DNA from: an uncultured Collinsella sp.
GTDB taxonomy: Bacteria; Actinomycetota; Coriobacteriia; Coriobacteriales; Coriobacteriaceae
DNA: 64,000 nt
Reading direction: 5' to 3'
Assembly: GCA_902494195.1 (NCBI GenBank)
Contig: CABUSH010000008.1
Coordinates: 1 to 64,000 of the forward strand
Under the pieces are notes generated by a model. The model saw nothing but the letters and a program-made list of their open reading frames with translations, was not told the origin of the DNA and ran no database searches. How positions within the stretch are numbered: the first letter of the stretch is position 1; every line of letters starts with the position of its first letter. Position numbers and translations under genes: made by a program. Shown in pieces: positions 27,865-37,510 of this stretch.

Positions 27865-29424
27865 TTACTCCACCTCGCTCTGAGCGGTCTCGGTACCGAA
27901 CACAGCGCGGTACATCGGCGTCGCGTGAAGTTCCTCGGTGCTCTGCTCGAGCACGATGCCGGTCGCGGTCTCCACACCGTGCACAAGAGGCAGCGGGGTG
28001 GCGATGCCAAACCACAAGATCATGACAGCCAGGATGATTTCGGGGATAAGCATGAGCGCCGGGGCCTCATGCTTATCCATGCCCTGGGGCGCATGGCCGA
28101 ATACCGACTTGAGTGCGATGCGGGTGAGCGCGGAGATGGCCACGGTAAGACCGAGGGCGACCACGACGACCAGCCACATGGGACCGGCGGTAACACCGGC
28201 GACAAAAGTCAGGAACTCGGAGATAAACATGCCAAAGGGCGGGAAGGCACCAAGACCGAGCAGTGCCGGGATGGCGAGCGCGGCAGTTGCGGGGGCAACC
28301 TCGACGACGCCCTGGATCTTGGCCAGGCTACGCGTGCCAAAGGCGTGCTGGATGTTGCCGGACACGCAAAAGGCAAGCGTCTTGGTAAAGCCGTGAAACA
28401 CGCAGTGCAGCAGGGCCGCGGCGATACCCAGCGGGCCACCGATACCCAGGCACAGGGCGATAACGCCCACGTTCTCCACAGACGAGTACGCAAAGCGGCG
28501 CTTGAGGTCGTCCTGGCGAAACATCGAAAGTGCCGCCACCAAAATGGACAGCGTGCCAACGATCAGCAGCAAAAGTTGCGGATACTCGGCGCCCACGGCC
28601 TGGATGGTAAAGCCGTAGAAGCGCATGATCACAAGCATGGCGCACTTAAGCAGCACGCCCGAGAGCAGGGCCGAGACAGGGCTCGGGGCCTGGGAGTGGG
28701 CATCGGGCAGCCAAGTGTGCATGGGGAACAGGCCGGCCTTGGTGCCAAAGCCGATCACGATAAACGCAAAGGCGAGGCGCATGAGCGTCGGGTCGAACTG
28801 GTCGGCATACGGCAGCACGCACGACAGGAATGCGGCCTCGTGGGCGTTGGGAATCACGTCGGCGGCGTTGGCGTAGATCAGCAGCGTACCGAACAGGCCA
28901 AAGGCCACGCCGGCGGTGCAGACCATCGCATACTTCCAAGAAGCCTCGAGGGCCGTCTTGTTCTTGTAGATACCCACGAGGAACACGGTGGAAAGCGTGG
29001 TTGCCTCCACGGCGGCCCACGTGAGGATCATGTTGTTGGACAGGCACGCGAGCAGCATGGTGAACACAAACAGGCTAAACAGCGCAAAATACTGCTTGGC
29101 GCGCTCGGCGGGCATGGAGCCCTCCTCGATATCGGCCTTTACATAGGGCAGCGAGAACAGCCCCGTAAGAAAACCGATAAAGCCGATGAGCAGCACAAAG
29201 ATGGCGCCCAGCGAATCGAGGTGGAACCACAGGCCAAGAGCGCTCGCGGTTTCGCCGCTCATAAGGACGTCACCGGCCGTCATAATCGACAGCACCAGTA
29301 CGGCTGCGACGGAGACCAGGTTGAGACCGGCAAATACGTTATAGGACGTATTCTTGGGCAAAAACGCCATGACCAGCGAGAACACCAAAGGAGTCGCGAG
29401 CAGGGCGAGAATCAACGTTTCCAT
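27865..29424 (-). CDS. hyfF: Hydrogenase-4 membrane subunit HyfF (Mrp/NuoM-type antiporter-like)
   Basis: Integral membrane subunit of 519 residues with about 14 hydrophobic helices, of the proton-translocating NuoL/M/N-MrpD family. Visible family features include GTKAGLFPMHTWLPDAHSQ and SGVLLKCAML with the antiporter lysine, and the region around YSSVENVGVIALCLG. HyfF is present in hydrogenase-4 but absent from hydrogenase-3, supporting a Hyf (FHL-2) type complex with extra ion-pumping modules. Three bases separate it from hyfG. Confidence 0.93.
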   Translation of the reverse strand: METLILALLATPLVFSLVMAFLPKNTSYNVFAGLNLVSVAAVLVLSIMTAGDVLMSGETASALGLWFHLDSLGAIFVLLIGFIGFLTGLFSLPYVKADIEEGSMPAERAKQYFALFSLFVFTMLLACLSNNMILTWAAVEATTLSTVFLVGIYKNKTALEASWKYAMVCTAGVAFGLFGTLLIYANAADVIPNAHEAAFLSCVLPYADQFDPTLMRLAFAFIVIGFGTKAGLFPMHTWLPDAHSQAPSPVSALLSGVLLKCAMLVIMRFYGFTIQAVGAEYPQLLLLIVGTLSILVAALSMFRQDDLKRRFAYSSVENVGVIALCLGIGGPLGIAAALLHCVFHGFTKTLAFCVSGNIQHAFGTRSLAKIQGVVEVAPATAALAIPALLGLGAFPPFGMFISEFLTFVAGVTAGPMWLVVVVALGLTVAISALTRIALKSVFGHAPQGMDKHEAPALMLIPEIILAVMILWFGIATPLPLVHGVETATGIVLEQSTEELHATPMYRAVFGTETAQSEVE

Positions 29425-29427
29425 GGA

Positions 29428-30081
29428 CTACCCCCTCAGCTCGGACAGGTCGCGCGCATCGAGCGAGTGGGAGTCGTCCCAAATGCGACGCACGACGATG
29501 GACATGATGATGACGGCAAAGATGGCGTCGGTGGCGATACCGATCTCGATGATCTCGGGAGCGGTGGGGGCCAAAAGCGCGAGCGTCACGTGGCTGCCGT
29601 TTTCCATAAGGCAGTATCCAAAGATCTGCTTCATGATGTTGCGCTGCGAGATGATGCAGGTGAGGCCCACAAAGAAGTGAGCGAAGCTAATAGCGAGCGC
29701 GGGCGTTGCGACCTCGGCCGTGGGCAGGCTGATCTGCGTCACGACGGCAAAGCAGATCGCGACCTCCACGGCGATGATGCAAATGGCCCACGCGGGCTTA
29801 AGGCCGGCCTTGAGCGATGCATCGCTCGGCTCGCCCATCTTCTTGTATGCGCGGTTGAGGATATAAGGGACCAGGACGACCTTGGTGATAAAGGCAGATC
29901 CAGCCCACATAAGCAGCTCCTGCGCACCGGTGGTGGCACCGAGCGTGGCGAGAAGCCCCACGAGCACCAGCGACTGCACCGCATACCAGTTGATGGCATG
30001 TTTGATGTTCTTGGAGACAACCACCATGGTGGACGTGACGATCAGAAGGCCGCCAAGGATGTTGACGATCGAATAACCCAT
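29428..30081 (-). CDS. hyfE: Hydrogenase-4 membrane subunit HyfE
   Basis: Small membrane subunit of 217 residues (E. coli HyfE is 216) with about six predicted transmembrane helices, in part MrpC/NuoK-like (FGYCLMENGSHVTLALL). It has no cofactor motif and is specific to hydrogenase-4 type complexes. Lies 13 nt downstream of hyfD and 3 nt upstream of hyfF. Confidence 0.9.
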   Translation of the reverse strand: MGYSIVNILGGLLIVTSTMVVVSKNIKHAINWYAVQSLVLVGLLATLGATTGAQELLMWAGSAFITKVVLVPYILNRAYKKMGEPSDASLKAGLKPAWAICIIAVEVAICFAVVTQISLPTAEVATPALAISFAHFFVGLTCIISQRNIMKQIFGYCLMENGSHVTLALLAPTAPEIIEIGIATDAIFAVIIMSIVVRRIWDDSHSLDARDLSELRG

Positions 30082-30094
30082 GTCGTTCTACCTC

Positions 30095-31552
30095 CTAACC
30101 GATCCAGCTGGCCGAAAGCGGGCCGCTGACGATGACCATGATGATGAGCACGATGAACACGAACGCCATCGCGCGGGGAAGCGGGGCTCCCGCAGCGACC
30201 TCTTCGCTCGGCTCACCGGGCAGGCAATAGCCCATCCACTTGAGGAACCAGGCAAAGGTGGCGACGGTCTCGGCGACCATGATGCACACGAGCACCAGGA
30301 TCGCGACGTTACCGGCACCAACAGAGAAGCCGCCGGCGATGATCTGGAACTTCGAGAAGAACGTGTTCATGGGCGGCACGCCGGCAATGGCGAGCGCCGC
30401 GACACCAAAGCCCACGCCCGAGATCGGGTACTTCTTTACGATGCCGCGAAGCTTGGGCAGCATACGCGTGCCGAGCGTAAAGGAGAACGAACCGGCGATC
30501 AGGAAGAACAGCGTCTTGGCGAAAGCGTGGTTAAAGATGTGGCACACGGCACCGTCAAAGGCCAGCTGGCTACCAAAGACCGAAAGGCCCAGACCAAAGA
30601 ACACATAGGAGAGCTGGGCGATCGTGGAGAAGGCCAGCAGACGCTTCATGTCCTTTTGCGGCAGGTACATAAGGAAGCCAAAGAGCATGGTGACCATGGC
30701 GTCGATAATGGCGACCCAGCCCACGATCTCGGGAATCTCGCCGGCAGAGACGAGCGCACGCGCGAACACGCACACGCCGACCTTGACCATCGAGGCGCCA
30801 TGCAGGTAGGCCGAAACAGGCGTCGGCGCCTCCATGGCCGAAGGCAGCCACATGTACATGGGGACCTGTGCGGACTTGGCCCAGGCCGCAAACAGCACGA
30901 GCAAAAGGACGATAGCCTTGAGCTTGGCGTCGAGGCCGGCAATCGCGGTAATGGCGAAGGTGCCGGTGTGGGCAAACACGATGGCGGCGCCCAGATACAG
31001 GCCGAGCGCACCGATATGCGTGATGATCAGGGCCTTCATGCCGGCCTTCTTGGCCGTAGGCGTCATGTAGTAGCTAATGAGGCCCCAAGAGCACGCACCC
31101 GTGATCTCAAAGAACACGAGCTGGCCCAAAAGGGTCGAGCTGTACACAAGGCCGGCCATGGCGCCGATGAAGGTCGCGAGGTACGCGTAGAAGCGACGAC
31201 GCGGCGCGTCGGGATGCTCACGGTTATTCTCGCTCATATAGGGGATCGAATAGATCACGACAAGCAGGCCAATACCCACAAAGGCGGGCGCAAGCAGCGT
31301 GCTCATGCGATCGAAGGTGAATCCCATGACGAGGGTCTGCCCAAACGAGATCAGGGGGACCTGCGTGTCGGGCATGCCGGCGCCGGCGAAATTCGCGGCG
31401 AGGGCGATGGTGCAGGCCGTCGAGACGGCGGCACCCAAAACGCTGAACCACTTGGCGTACGGACGGGGGAACAGGGCGACGAGCACCGAGGCCACCATCG
31501 GGGCCGCGATAGCGACCAAGCCGAGAAGGGACAGACTGACTGCAAATGACAT
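30095..31552 (-). CDS. hyfD: Hydrogenase-4 membrane subunit HyfD (NuoM/N-type antiporter-like)
   Basis: Proton-translocating membrane subunit of 485 residues with about 14 helices. The NuoL/M/N core is visible in WAKSAQVPMYMWLPSAMEAP and YLHGASMVKVGVC, containing the conserved Lys in helices 7-8, and LLAFSTIAQLSYVFFG. It is one of the three antiporter-like subunits (B, D, F) whose presence suggests more protons moved per H2 than in hydrogenase-3. Confidence 0.93.
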   Translation of the reverse strand: MSFAVSLSLLGLVAIAAPMVASVLVALFPRPYAKWFSVLGAAVSTACTIALAANFAGAGMPDTQVPLISFGQTLVMGFTFDRMSTLLAPAFVGIGLLVVIYSIPYMSENNREHPDAPRRRFYAYLATFIGAMAGLVYSSTLLGQLVFFEITGACSWGLISYYMTPTAKKAGMKALIITHIGALGLYLGAAIVFAHTGTFAITAIAGLDAKLKAIVLLLVLFAAWAKSAQVPMYMWLPSAMEAPTPVSAYLHGASMVKVGVCVFARALVSAGEIPEIVGWVAIIDAMVTMLFGFLMYLPQKDMKRLLAFSTIAQLSYVFFGLGLSVFGSQLAFDGAVCHIFNHAFAKTLFFLIAGSFSFTLGTRMLPKLRGIVKKYPISGVGFGVAALAIAGVPPMNTFFSKFQIIAGGFSVGAGNVAILVLVCIMVAETVATFAWFLKWMGYCLPGEPSEEVAAGAPLPRAMAFVFIVLIIMVIVSGPLSASWIG

Positions 31553-31567
31553 TGTTTCTCCCTTCTC

Positions 31568-32494
31568 CTACACGCCGACGACCACGAAAACAAACGCCAG
31601 AACGGCGATGCCCACGACGGCCCAGGTCTGATTGCCGAGCACCTTAAAACGCGAGCGCGAGCAGGAGTTCTCGATCACGCCGCATACGACAAAGTCGATC
31701 AGGCACTTCACCAGGAAGATGACCGCGCCCAGAACGGCGGCGGCGCCCACGGTCGCGGGCTCGCCCCAGGGGACGAAGATCGCGCAGAACCAGGCGACGA
31801 CCAGGACCTGTTTCATGGACATGGCAAGCTTGGCCATGGCGAGCGACGGGCCGGAAAGCTCGGCGAGCGGGCCTTCCTGAAGCTCCTGCTCGGCCTCGGC
31901 CTGGTCAAACGGCAGCTTGCCGAGCTCCATGTAGCAGGCAATCGCAAAGGCGATGCCGGCGAGGATCACGGCGACCGGCGCGTCGATGGCGCCCGTCATG
32001 ATGTGCTGACCCATGGTGGCGATGTCGGTGGAGCCGCACACCAGGGCGGCGGCAAACAGCGCCAACAGCATGGACGGCTCGATGAGCACGCTCATGAGCA
32101 GCTCGCGAACGCCGCCGATACCGGCGTAGGCGTTGGACGAATCCACACCGCAGAGGGCGAAGAAGAAGCGGGCGAGCGCCAGGCTGTACATGATGGTGAT
32201 GGCGTCACCAAAGACCGGGATGGGGCTTTGCGCCGTAAAGAGCGGCAGACCCATCGCGAGCATAAAGGCGACAGCGAAGAACAGCGGCGGCATGATGCGC
32301 AGCGCAAAGCTCGCATCCTCGCTCTGGGACTCGGGGCGCGCAAAGAGCTTGGCCAGGTCGCGGTAGTCCTGCATGATGCTGGGGCCGCGACGGTTGTGCA
32401 TCTTGGCGCGAATCACGCGGCCGAGACCGGAGAAGAACGGCGCAACGGCCATAACGACCACGCCCTGCAGAACGGCAAGTACGATGTTGTTCAT
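31568..32494 (-). CDS. hyfC: Hydrogenase-4 membrane subunit HyfC (NuoH-like)
   Basis: Membrane anchor of 308 residues homologous to NuoH/HycD, connecting the [NiFe] module to the antiporter subunits. It has about eight transmembrane segments and the NuoH-like acidic cytoplasmic loop with LGKLPFDQAEAEQELQEG, plus the N-terminal RAKMHNRRGPSIMQDYRDL. Gaps to hyfB and hyfD are 12 and 15 nt. Confidence 0.93.
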   Translation of the reverse strand: MNNIVLAVLQGVVVMAVAPFFSGLGRVIRAKMHNRRGPSIMQDYRDLAKLFARPESQSEDASFALRIMPPLFFAVAFMLAMGLPLFTAQSPIPVFGDAITIMYSLALARFFFALCGVDSSNAYAGIGGVRELLMSVLIEPSMLLALFAAALVCGSTDIATMGQHIMTGAIDAPVAVILAGIAFAIACYMELGKLPFDQAEAEQELQEGPLAELSGPSLAMAKLAMSMKQVLVVAWFCAIFVPWGEPATVGAAAVLGAVIFLVKCLIDFVVCGVIENSCSRSRFKVLGNQTWAVVGIAVLAFVFVVVGV

Positions 32495-32506
32495 GCTCTC
32501 CCCTCC

Positions 32507-34525
32507 TTAACCCATTTGCACGGCGAGCACGAGGAACACCACGAGTGCCGCGACGATGTAGCAGATATAGATGCTGTAGTTGCCGCCCTCGAGCTTAGTC
32601 GCGAGGTCGGCGAGCTTCTCGACACCCTTATGCGGGGCATCGACGAGAACCTTGTCGGGTACGGGCTCCACAGCCTCGGCCACACCGGTGAGCTTCTGGA
32701 AGAAGTGCGCGATGGACCAGCAGACGGCCGTGCAGCGGTCACGCAGCGTGTAGAGCGGTTGCATAAACCAGGACACCTCGGAGGCAAAGGTCGTGGCCAC
32801 GACGGGCATATGCTCGTTGGGAGCATAACCGCATGCCCACGGCTGGGACTTCTGCACTTTGCCGACGGTCTTAAGCTTGCGATAACCGCAGGCAAGGCCG
32901 ACAAGCACCACGAGCGCAATGGCGATCGCGGGCGTGGAGGTGGCAGCGCCGGAGTACTGGTTCATGAGCTCCATGCCCTCGGCGGCAAACACGCCACCGT
33001 ACGGATGCAGCACGGACGCGGCGACATCGACCAGAACGGGCGCGATCACGGGAGCGCCAATGCCCAGCACGACGCAGATGGCCGCGAGCAGGCCCTGCGC
33101 AAACACCATGGGGGCGGGAACCTCCTTGGCATTGGCCGCGACCTCGGAGCGGGGCGCGGAGGCAAAGGAGACGCCATAGGCCTTGACGAAGCACGTGACG
33201 GCCAGAGCACCGGTAATGGCGAGCGCGACGGCAGCGAACACGGCCACGATCATGACGGCCTTGTCGCCCTGCATGGCGGCGTTAAACAGCGACTGGTAGG
33301 TAAACCACTCGGACACAAAGCCGTTGAAGGGCGGGATGGCCGAGATGGCAAGCGCGCCAACGAGGAAGCAGATGGCCGTTGCCGGCATACGACGGAACAG
33401 GCCGCCCATCTTCTCCATATTGCGCGTACCCGTGGAATACAGCAGCGCACCGGCGCCCAAGAACAGCTCGCCCTTAAACATCGCGTGGTTAAACGTGTGG
33501 TAGAGGGCGGCCATCAGAGCCAGGACGGCGATGCCGACCGAGTTGAGCGCCATGGCGGCCATGGAGGCGCCGACGCCGAGCAGAATGATGCCGATGTTCT
33601 CGACGGAGTGATAGGCCAGCAGGCGCTTGATGTCATGCTCCTGCAGGGCGAAGGCCACGCCGAGGACCGACGAAATCGCACCGAAGACCATGACCATAAG
33701 GCCCCACCAGACCTGAACGCCCGAGGCGGAGAGCAGGTCGAGACCCACCTTGAGGATGCCGAAGATACCGATCTTGATCATGCCGCCGGACATGAGGGCC
33801 GACACGTTGGACGGCGCCTCGGGATGTGCCTTGGGCAGCCAGCCGTGCAGCGGGATGATACCGGCCTTGGCGCCAAAGCCAAAGAAGGCGAGCACGAAGC
33901 ACACGGATGCGACCGCGGGGCTAAACTGCGTGGCGCGGAAATCCGCAAAGGCAAACGAGCCGCCGGCGAAGTTGGTCATGGTGAGGAAGCTCGCCATGAT
34001 GAGCACAAAGCCCACGTGCGCGATCACAAAGTAGAGCCAACCGCCATGGATGGAGTTCTCGTTCTCCTCGATCACGACCAGGAAGTACGAGGTAAGCGAC
34101 ATGAGCTCAAAGGCGACCAGGAACCAAAACACGTTGTCGGCGGTGATGACGAGCATCATGGACGCCACGAAGGTGTTAAAGAAGAAGCCAGCGCGGCCCT
34201 TTTTGCCAGGGTACTCATCAAAGTAGTTGAGACCGTAGATCGACCCGGCAAACGCGAGCACCGAGATGAGCGCCACGAACAGGCCGGACAGCTGATTGAG
34301 CAGCAGCTGGAAATGGGCAAACGGGAAGAACACGATGGTGTCGACCGACGTGACATCGCCCAGCACGGCCTGGATACCGGCCACAAACGAAAGCACCGCG
34401 GCGACGGCGCCGATAAGGCAGCCGGCGGTCTTGGCGGCGTTATCGGCCTTGATCAGCAGAACCGAGGCGAGCGCACCGATGCACGAGACGGCAAGCGATG
34501 CGATAAACAGCGTCATGCTATCCAT
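32507..34525 (-). CDS. hyfB: Hydrogenase-4 membrane subunit HyfB (NuoL-type antiporter-like)
   Basis: Large antiporter-like membrane subunit of 672 residues, the same length as E. coli HyfB. The core has FGFGAKAGIIPLHGWLPKAH, LMSGGMIKIGIFG and LLAYHSVENIGIILLG. The C-terminal part is the lateral-helix extension with further helices (PWACGYAPNEHMPV). The ATG at 34525 overlaps the hyfA end by 8 nt; ATG 34516 is an alternative. Confidence 0.94.
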   Translation of the reverse strand: MDSMTLFIASLAVSCIGALASVLLIKADNAAKTAGCLIGAVAAVLSFVAGIQAVLGDVTSVDTIVFFPFAHFQLLLNQLSGLFVALISVLAFAGSIYGLNYFDEYPGKKGRAGFFFNTFVASMMLVITADNVFWFLVAFELMSLTSYFLVVIEENENSIHGGWLYFVIAHVGFVLIMASFLTMTNFAGGSFAFADFRATQFSPAVASVCFVLAFFGFGAKAGIIPLHGWLPKAHPEAPSNVSALMSGGMIKIGIFGILKVGLDLLSASGVQVWWGLMVMVFGAISSVLGVAFALQEHDIKRLLAYHSVENIGIILLGVGASMAAMALNSVGIAVLALMAALYHTFNHAMFKGELFLGAGALLYSTGTRNMEKMGGLFRRMPATAICFLVGALAISAIPPFNGFVSEWFTYQSLFNAAMQGDKAVMIVAVFAAVALAITGALAVTCFVKAYGVSFASAPRSEVAANAKEVPAPMVFAQGLLAAICVVLGIGAPVIAPVLVDVAASVLHPYGGVFAAEGMELMNQYSGAATSTPAIAIALVVLVGLACGYRKLKTVGKVQKSQPWACGYAPNEHMPVVATTFASEVSWFMQPLYTLRDRCTAVCWSIAHFFQKLTGVAEAVEPVPDKVLVDAPHKGVEKLADLATKLEGGNYSIYICYIVAALVVFLVLAVQMG

Positions 34526-35135
34526 TGTTTACGCTCCCTTCTGCTTTCTCGGACAGGCCCTGGGCCACAGCGGTAACGTCGACAACCGGACCGTTTTCGA
34601 TCGAGCGCAGGCGCTTGGCCTCGTCGAGCTCGCGATCGGCCGCGCCGCCCATGACGGTCAGCGCCTTGGTGGGGCACGCCGCCACACAATGCGGGCCGTC
34701 CGGATCGAAGGCGCACAGGTCGCACTTGACGGCGCAGGTGTACTGGCCAGGAGCCCACGTAAGCAGGCTGCTCAGGGACTTAGGATACGAAGGCGTCGGG
34801 TCGCACATGCCTGCGACACCGGCGATAGACGTGCCATCGGGATGGATGGCTCCGAAGGGGCACGCGATGGCGCACAGCCTGCACCCGATGCACTCCTGCT
34901 CCTTGACGTGGATGCGATCGCCATCGTGCTCGATGGCATTCACCGGGCAAACCTCGGCGCAGGGGGCACCCTCGCAATGGTGGCAGGCAAGGGCGGCCGA
35001 AATACCGCCGGTCTTCACGAGCGCCAGGCGCGGCGTATCCTGAAGACCCTGCATCCGGTGGGCGTCGGCACAGGCGGACTGGCATGTTCCGCAGCCGATG
35101 CACCTCTCCGGGTTGATGTCGATGAAGCGGTTCAT
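34518..35135 (-). CDS. hyfA: Hydrogenase-4 electron-transfer subunit HyfA (4Fe-4S)
   Basis: Cytoplasmic polyferredoxin of 205 residues carrying electrons from FdhF toward the hydrogenase. Four cysteine clusters are visible: CIGCGTCQSAC, CHHCEGAPCAEVCPVNA, CIGCRLCAIACPFGA and CDLC...CVAACP. ATG 35135 is preferred over GTG 35141 because AAGGAAG is then properly spaced. It is paralogous to HydN at 37511-38029. It is the first hyf gene, separated from fdhF by a hairpin-bearing gap of 78 nt. Confidence 0.92.
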   Translation of the reverse strand: MNRFIDINPERCIGCGTCQSACADAHRMQGLQDTPRLALVKTGGISAALACHHCEGAPCAEVCPVNAIEHDGDRIHVKEQECIGCRLCAIACPFGAIHPDGTSIAGVAGMCDPTPSYPKSLSSLLTWAPGQYTCAVKCDLCAFDPDGPHCVAACPTKALTVMGGAADRELDEAKRLRSIENGPVVDVTAVAQGLSEKAEGSVNNG

Positions 35136-35157
35136 CCCCACTTCCTTTCAAAATAAC

Positions 35158-35192
35158 GGGCCGGGCTCCCGAACGTACGGGACGCCCGGCCC
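35158..35192 (-). terminator. Composite hairpin between fdhF and hyfA
   Basis: GGGCCGGGC (35158-35166) pairs perfectly with 35184-35192, and an inner TCCC/GGGA extension gives a long GC stem. On the minus strand it is followed by GTTATTTTG. It probably acts as a partial terminator or processing site that sets FdhF expression above Hyf. Confidence 0.6.
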
Positions 35193-35213
35193 AAATAGCC
35201 AACGAGAACGGGA

Positions 35214-37436
35214 CTACACGATTTGGTTCACGTGCGTCTCGTCGTCGAACTTGGCGGCGCCGGGCTCAACGTCCTGGGGAGCGGCGGCGTCCACCAGAGC
35301 CTGCTTGAGCTCGGTGTACTGACGCTCGACCTCGCCCTCGGCCCAGACCTGGTCGGCGATAGCGTCGACCTGGCAGGCGGAGAACTTGTCCTCGGGCGTA
35401 TGCGAGACCGGGTCGACCTTGTGCATGGTCAGCTCGTTGCACTTGCCGATCCACCACTGGTAGGTCATGTAGACCGTGCCCTTGTTGATGCGATCGCTTA
35501 TGTCGGCGCGGCTATATACCTGGCCACGGCGGCTGTGGACCGAGACGATGTCGCCATTCTTGATGCCGCGTGCCTCGGCGTCCGCGGGATTCATGCGGAC
35601 AAAGCCGGGCTCGTCGGCAAGCAGCGCCAGCGTCTTGCAGTTGCCGGTCATCGAGCGGCAGCTGTAGTGGCCGACCTCGCGGACGGTGCACAGGATGAGC
35701 GGGTACTCATCGTCGGGAAGCTCGGAGGGCGCCTCCCAGTCGTGCGCCATCAGGTTGGCGCGGCCGTCCTTGGTGGTGAACTTGCCACCAGCGAACATGT
35801 CGGGCGTACCGTGGTCGTTCACATCGGTGCTCTTGACCGGCCACTGGGCGTAGCCGCCCTCGGGAGCCATCTTCTCGTAGGTCGCGCCCACAAAGTTGGG
35901 GCACAGGCTAATGCACTCGTTCCAGATCTGCTCGGTGTTGTCGTAGTGCATGGGATAGCCCATGCGCGTAGACAGGTCCGCGAAGATCTCCCAGTCGTGA
36001 CGGCACTCGCCCTTGGGCGGAACAGCCGCGTCAAAGTGCTGGAAGCTACGGTCGGATGCGGTAAAGACACCCTCGTGCTCGCCCCAAGAGGTAGCGGGCA
36101 GGATGACGTCGGCGAGCATGGTCGTCTGCGTCATAAAGATGTCCTGGCAAATGAACAGATCCAGCTCGGAGAGCGTCTTGCGCATACCGGCCGAATCGGG
36201 CTCGGTCTGCACCGGGTCCTCGCCGTAGTTGTAGAAGCAGTGCACCTTGCCCTCGTCGACCAGGTGGCCCAGGTCGGTGAGCTTGTAGCCCTCCTCGAGC
36301 GGGAGCTTTTCCTCGGGCACGCCCCAAGCCTTGGCAAACTTGGCACGCACTGCCGGGTCGGTGACCTTCTGGTAGCCAGGGTACAGGTTGGGCAGCATGC
36401 CCATATCGCAGGAGCCCTGGACGTTATTCTGGCCACGCACGGGCGCGAGACCGGAGTTGGGTTTGCCGATCTGGCCGGCAACGCAGGCGATGGAGGCGAT
36501 GGTGTGCACCGTCTTCAGGTTCTGCTTCTGCTGGCATACGCCCATGCCCCAGCCAATGATGGCAGAGGGCTTCGCCGTGGCGTACATCTCGGCAGCTTGG
36601 TGGATCAACGCGGGCTCAACACCCGTGATGTCCTGTACGGATTCGGGAGTGTAGTTCTTGATGGTCTCCCACCACTCGTCAAAGCCGTTCGTGTGCTCGG
36701 CGACGAATTCCTTGTCGTAGAGGCCATCGTTGACCAAGCAGTTTGCAAAGGCGTTGAGGAACGCAACGTTGCAACCGTTCTTGATCGGAAGGTAGAGATC
36801 GGCGATACGCGCGGTTTCGATATGGCGCGGATCGGCGACGATGATCTTGCAACCCTTTTCTTTGGCTCGCACGATACGCCTTGCGACGATGGGGTGCGAA
36901 TCGGCAGGGTTATAGCCGAAGAGGAAAATGCAGCCCGCATCCTCCATACCGGGGATGGAGCATGACATGCAACCTGAACCAACCGTGTCCATCAGACCGA
37001 GGACAGTAGGGCCGTGTCAAGTACGGGCGCAGTTGTCCACGCTGTGGGTGCCGATGCACGCACGCGTAAACTTCTGCATGACGTAGTTCGCCTCATTGCC
37101 GCCGCCTCGCGAAGAGCCGGTGGTCATGACAGCGTTAGGACCATATTCGTCAATTATGGCCTGCATCTTAGATGCGGTGAAATCCAGTGCCTCGTCCCAG
37201 CTTACGCGCTCAAGATCCGCGCCCTTGGTGCGGCGGATCATCGGGTGCAGTACGCGAGGAGTCAAGATCTTGGTGTCGTTGATGAAGTCGTAGCCGCTCA
37301 TGCCCTTAAGGCACAGCTCGCTCTGGTTGGTGATGCCGTTGAGCGGTTCGGTACCCACGACCTGGCCGTTTTGGACCAAGAGGTTAAACTGGCAACCGGC
37401 GCCGCAATACGGGCAGATCACTTTATGCTTCTCCAT
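35214..37436 (-). CDS. fdhF: Selenocysteine-containing formate dehydrogenase H (in-frame UGA)
   Basis: Oxidises formate to CO2 and passes electrons to the Hyf hydrogenase; bis-MGD molybdenum enzyme with one [4Fe-4S] cluster. The 740-codon reading frame contains a TGA at 37017-37019, codon 140, in the context CARTUHGPTV, exactly the Sec140 position of E. coli FdhF. Other motifs: CPYCGAGCQFNLL (8-20), TNQSELCLKG, TTGSSRGGGNEANYVMQKF, and the C-terminal dinucleotide-binding domain. ATG 37436 is chosen for GGAGGGTGTC upstream. Read without recoding, it would appear as two broken genes. hydN lies 74 nt upstream and the hyf genes follow. Confidence 0.96.
36986..37019 (-). promoter_or_regulatory. 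Bacterial SECIS hairpin in fdhF
   Basis: Just after the UGA (37019-37017), TGTCC (37005-37001) pairs with GGACA (36990-36986) around a loop TCGGTCTGAT. The bases UGACACGGCCC after the codon and the GGUCU in the loop match what I recall of the E. coli fdhF SECIS, the SelB binding site. Confidence 0.8.
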
Positions 37437-37510
37437 GACACCCTCCTTCCTTTCTCTGCTACCGAATACTCGGTACTTATTTGACAATCATTGGGCCTGT
37501 CGCCCGACGC

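Noticed and set aside
36960..37020. Two separate partial formate dehydrogenase genes or a frameshift
   Set aside because: Both halves are in the same frame, divided only by TGA at the known Sec position, with a SECIS hairpin and tRNA-Sec, SelA, SelB and SelD in the window.
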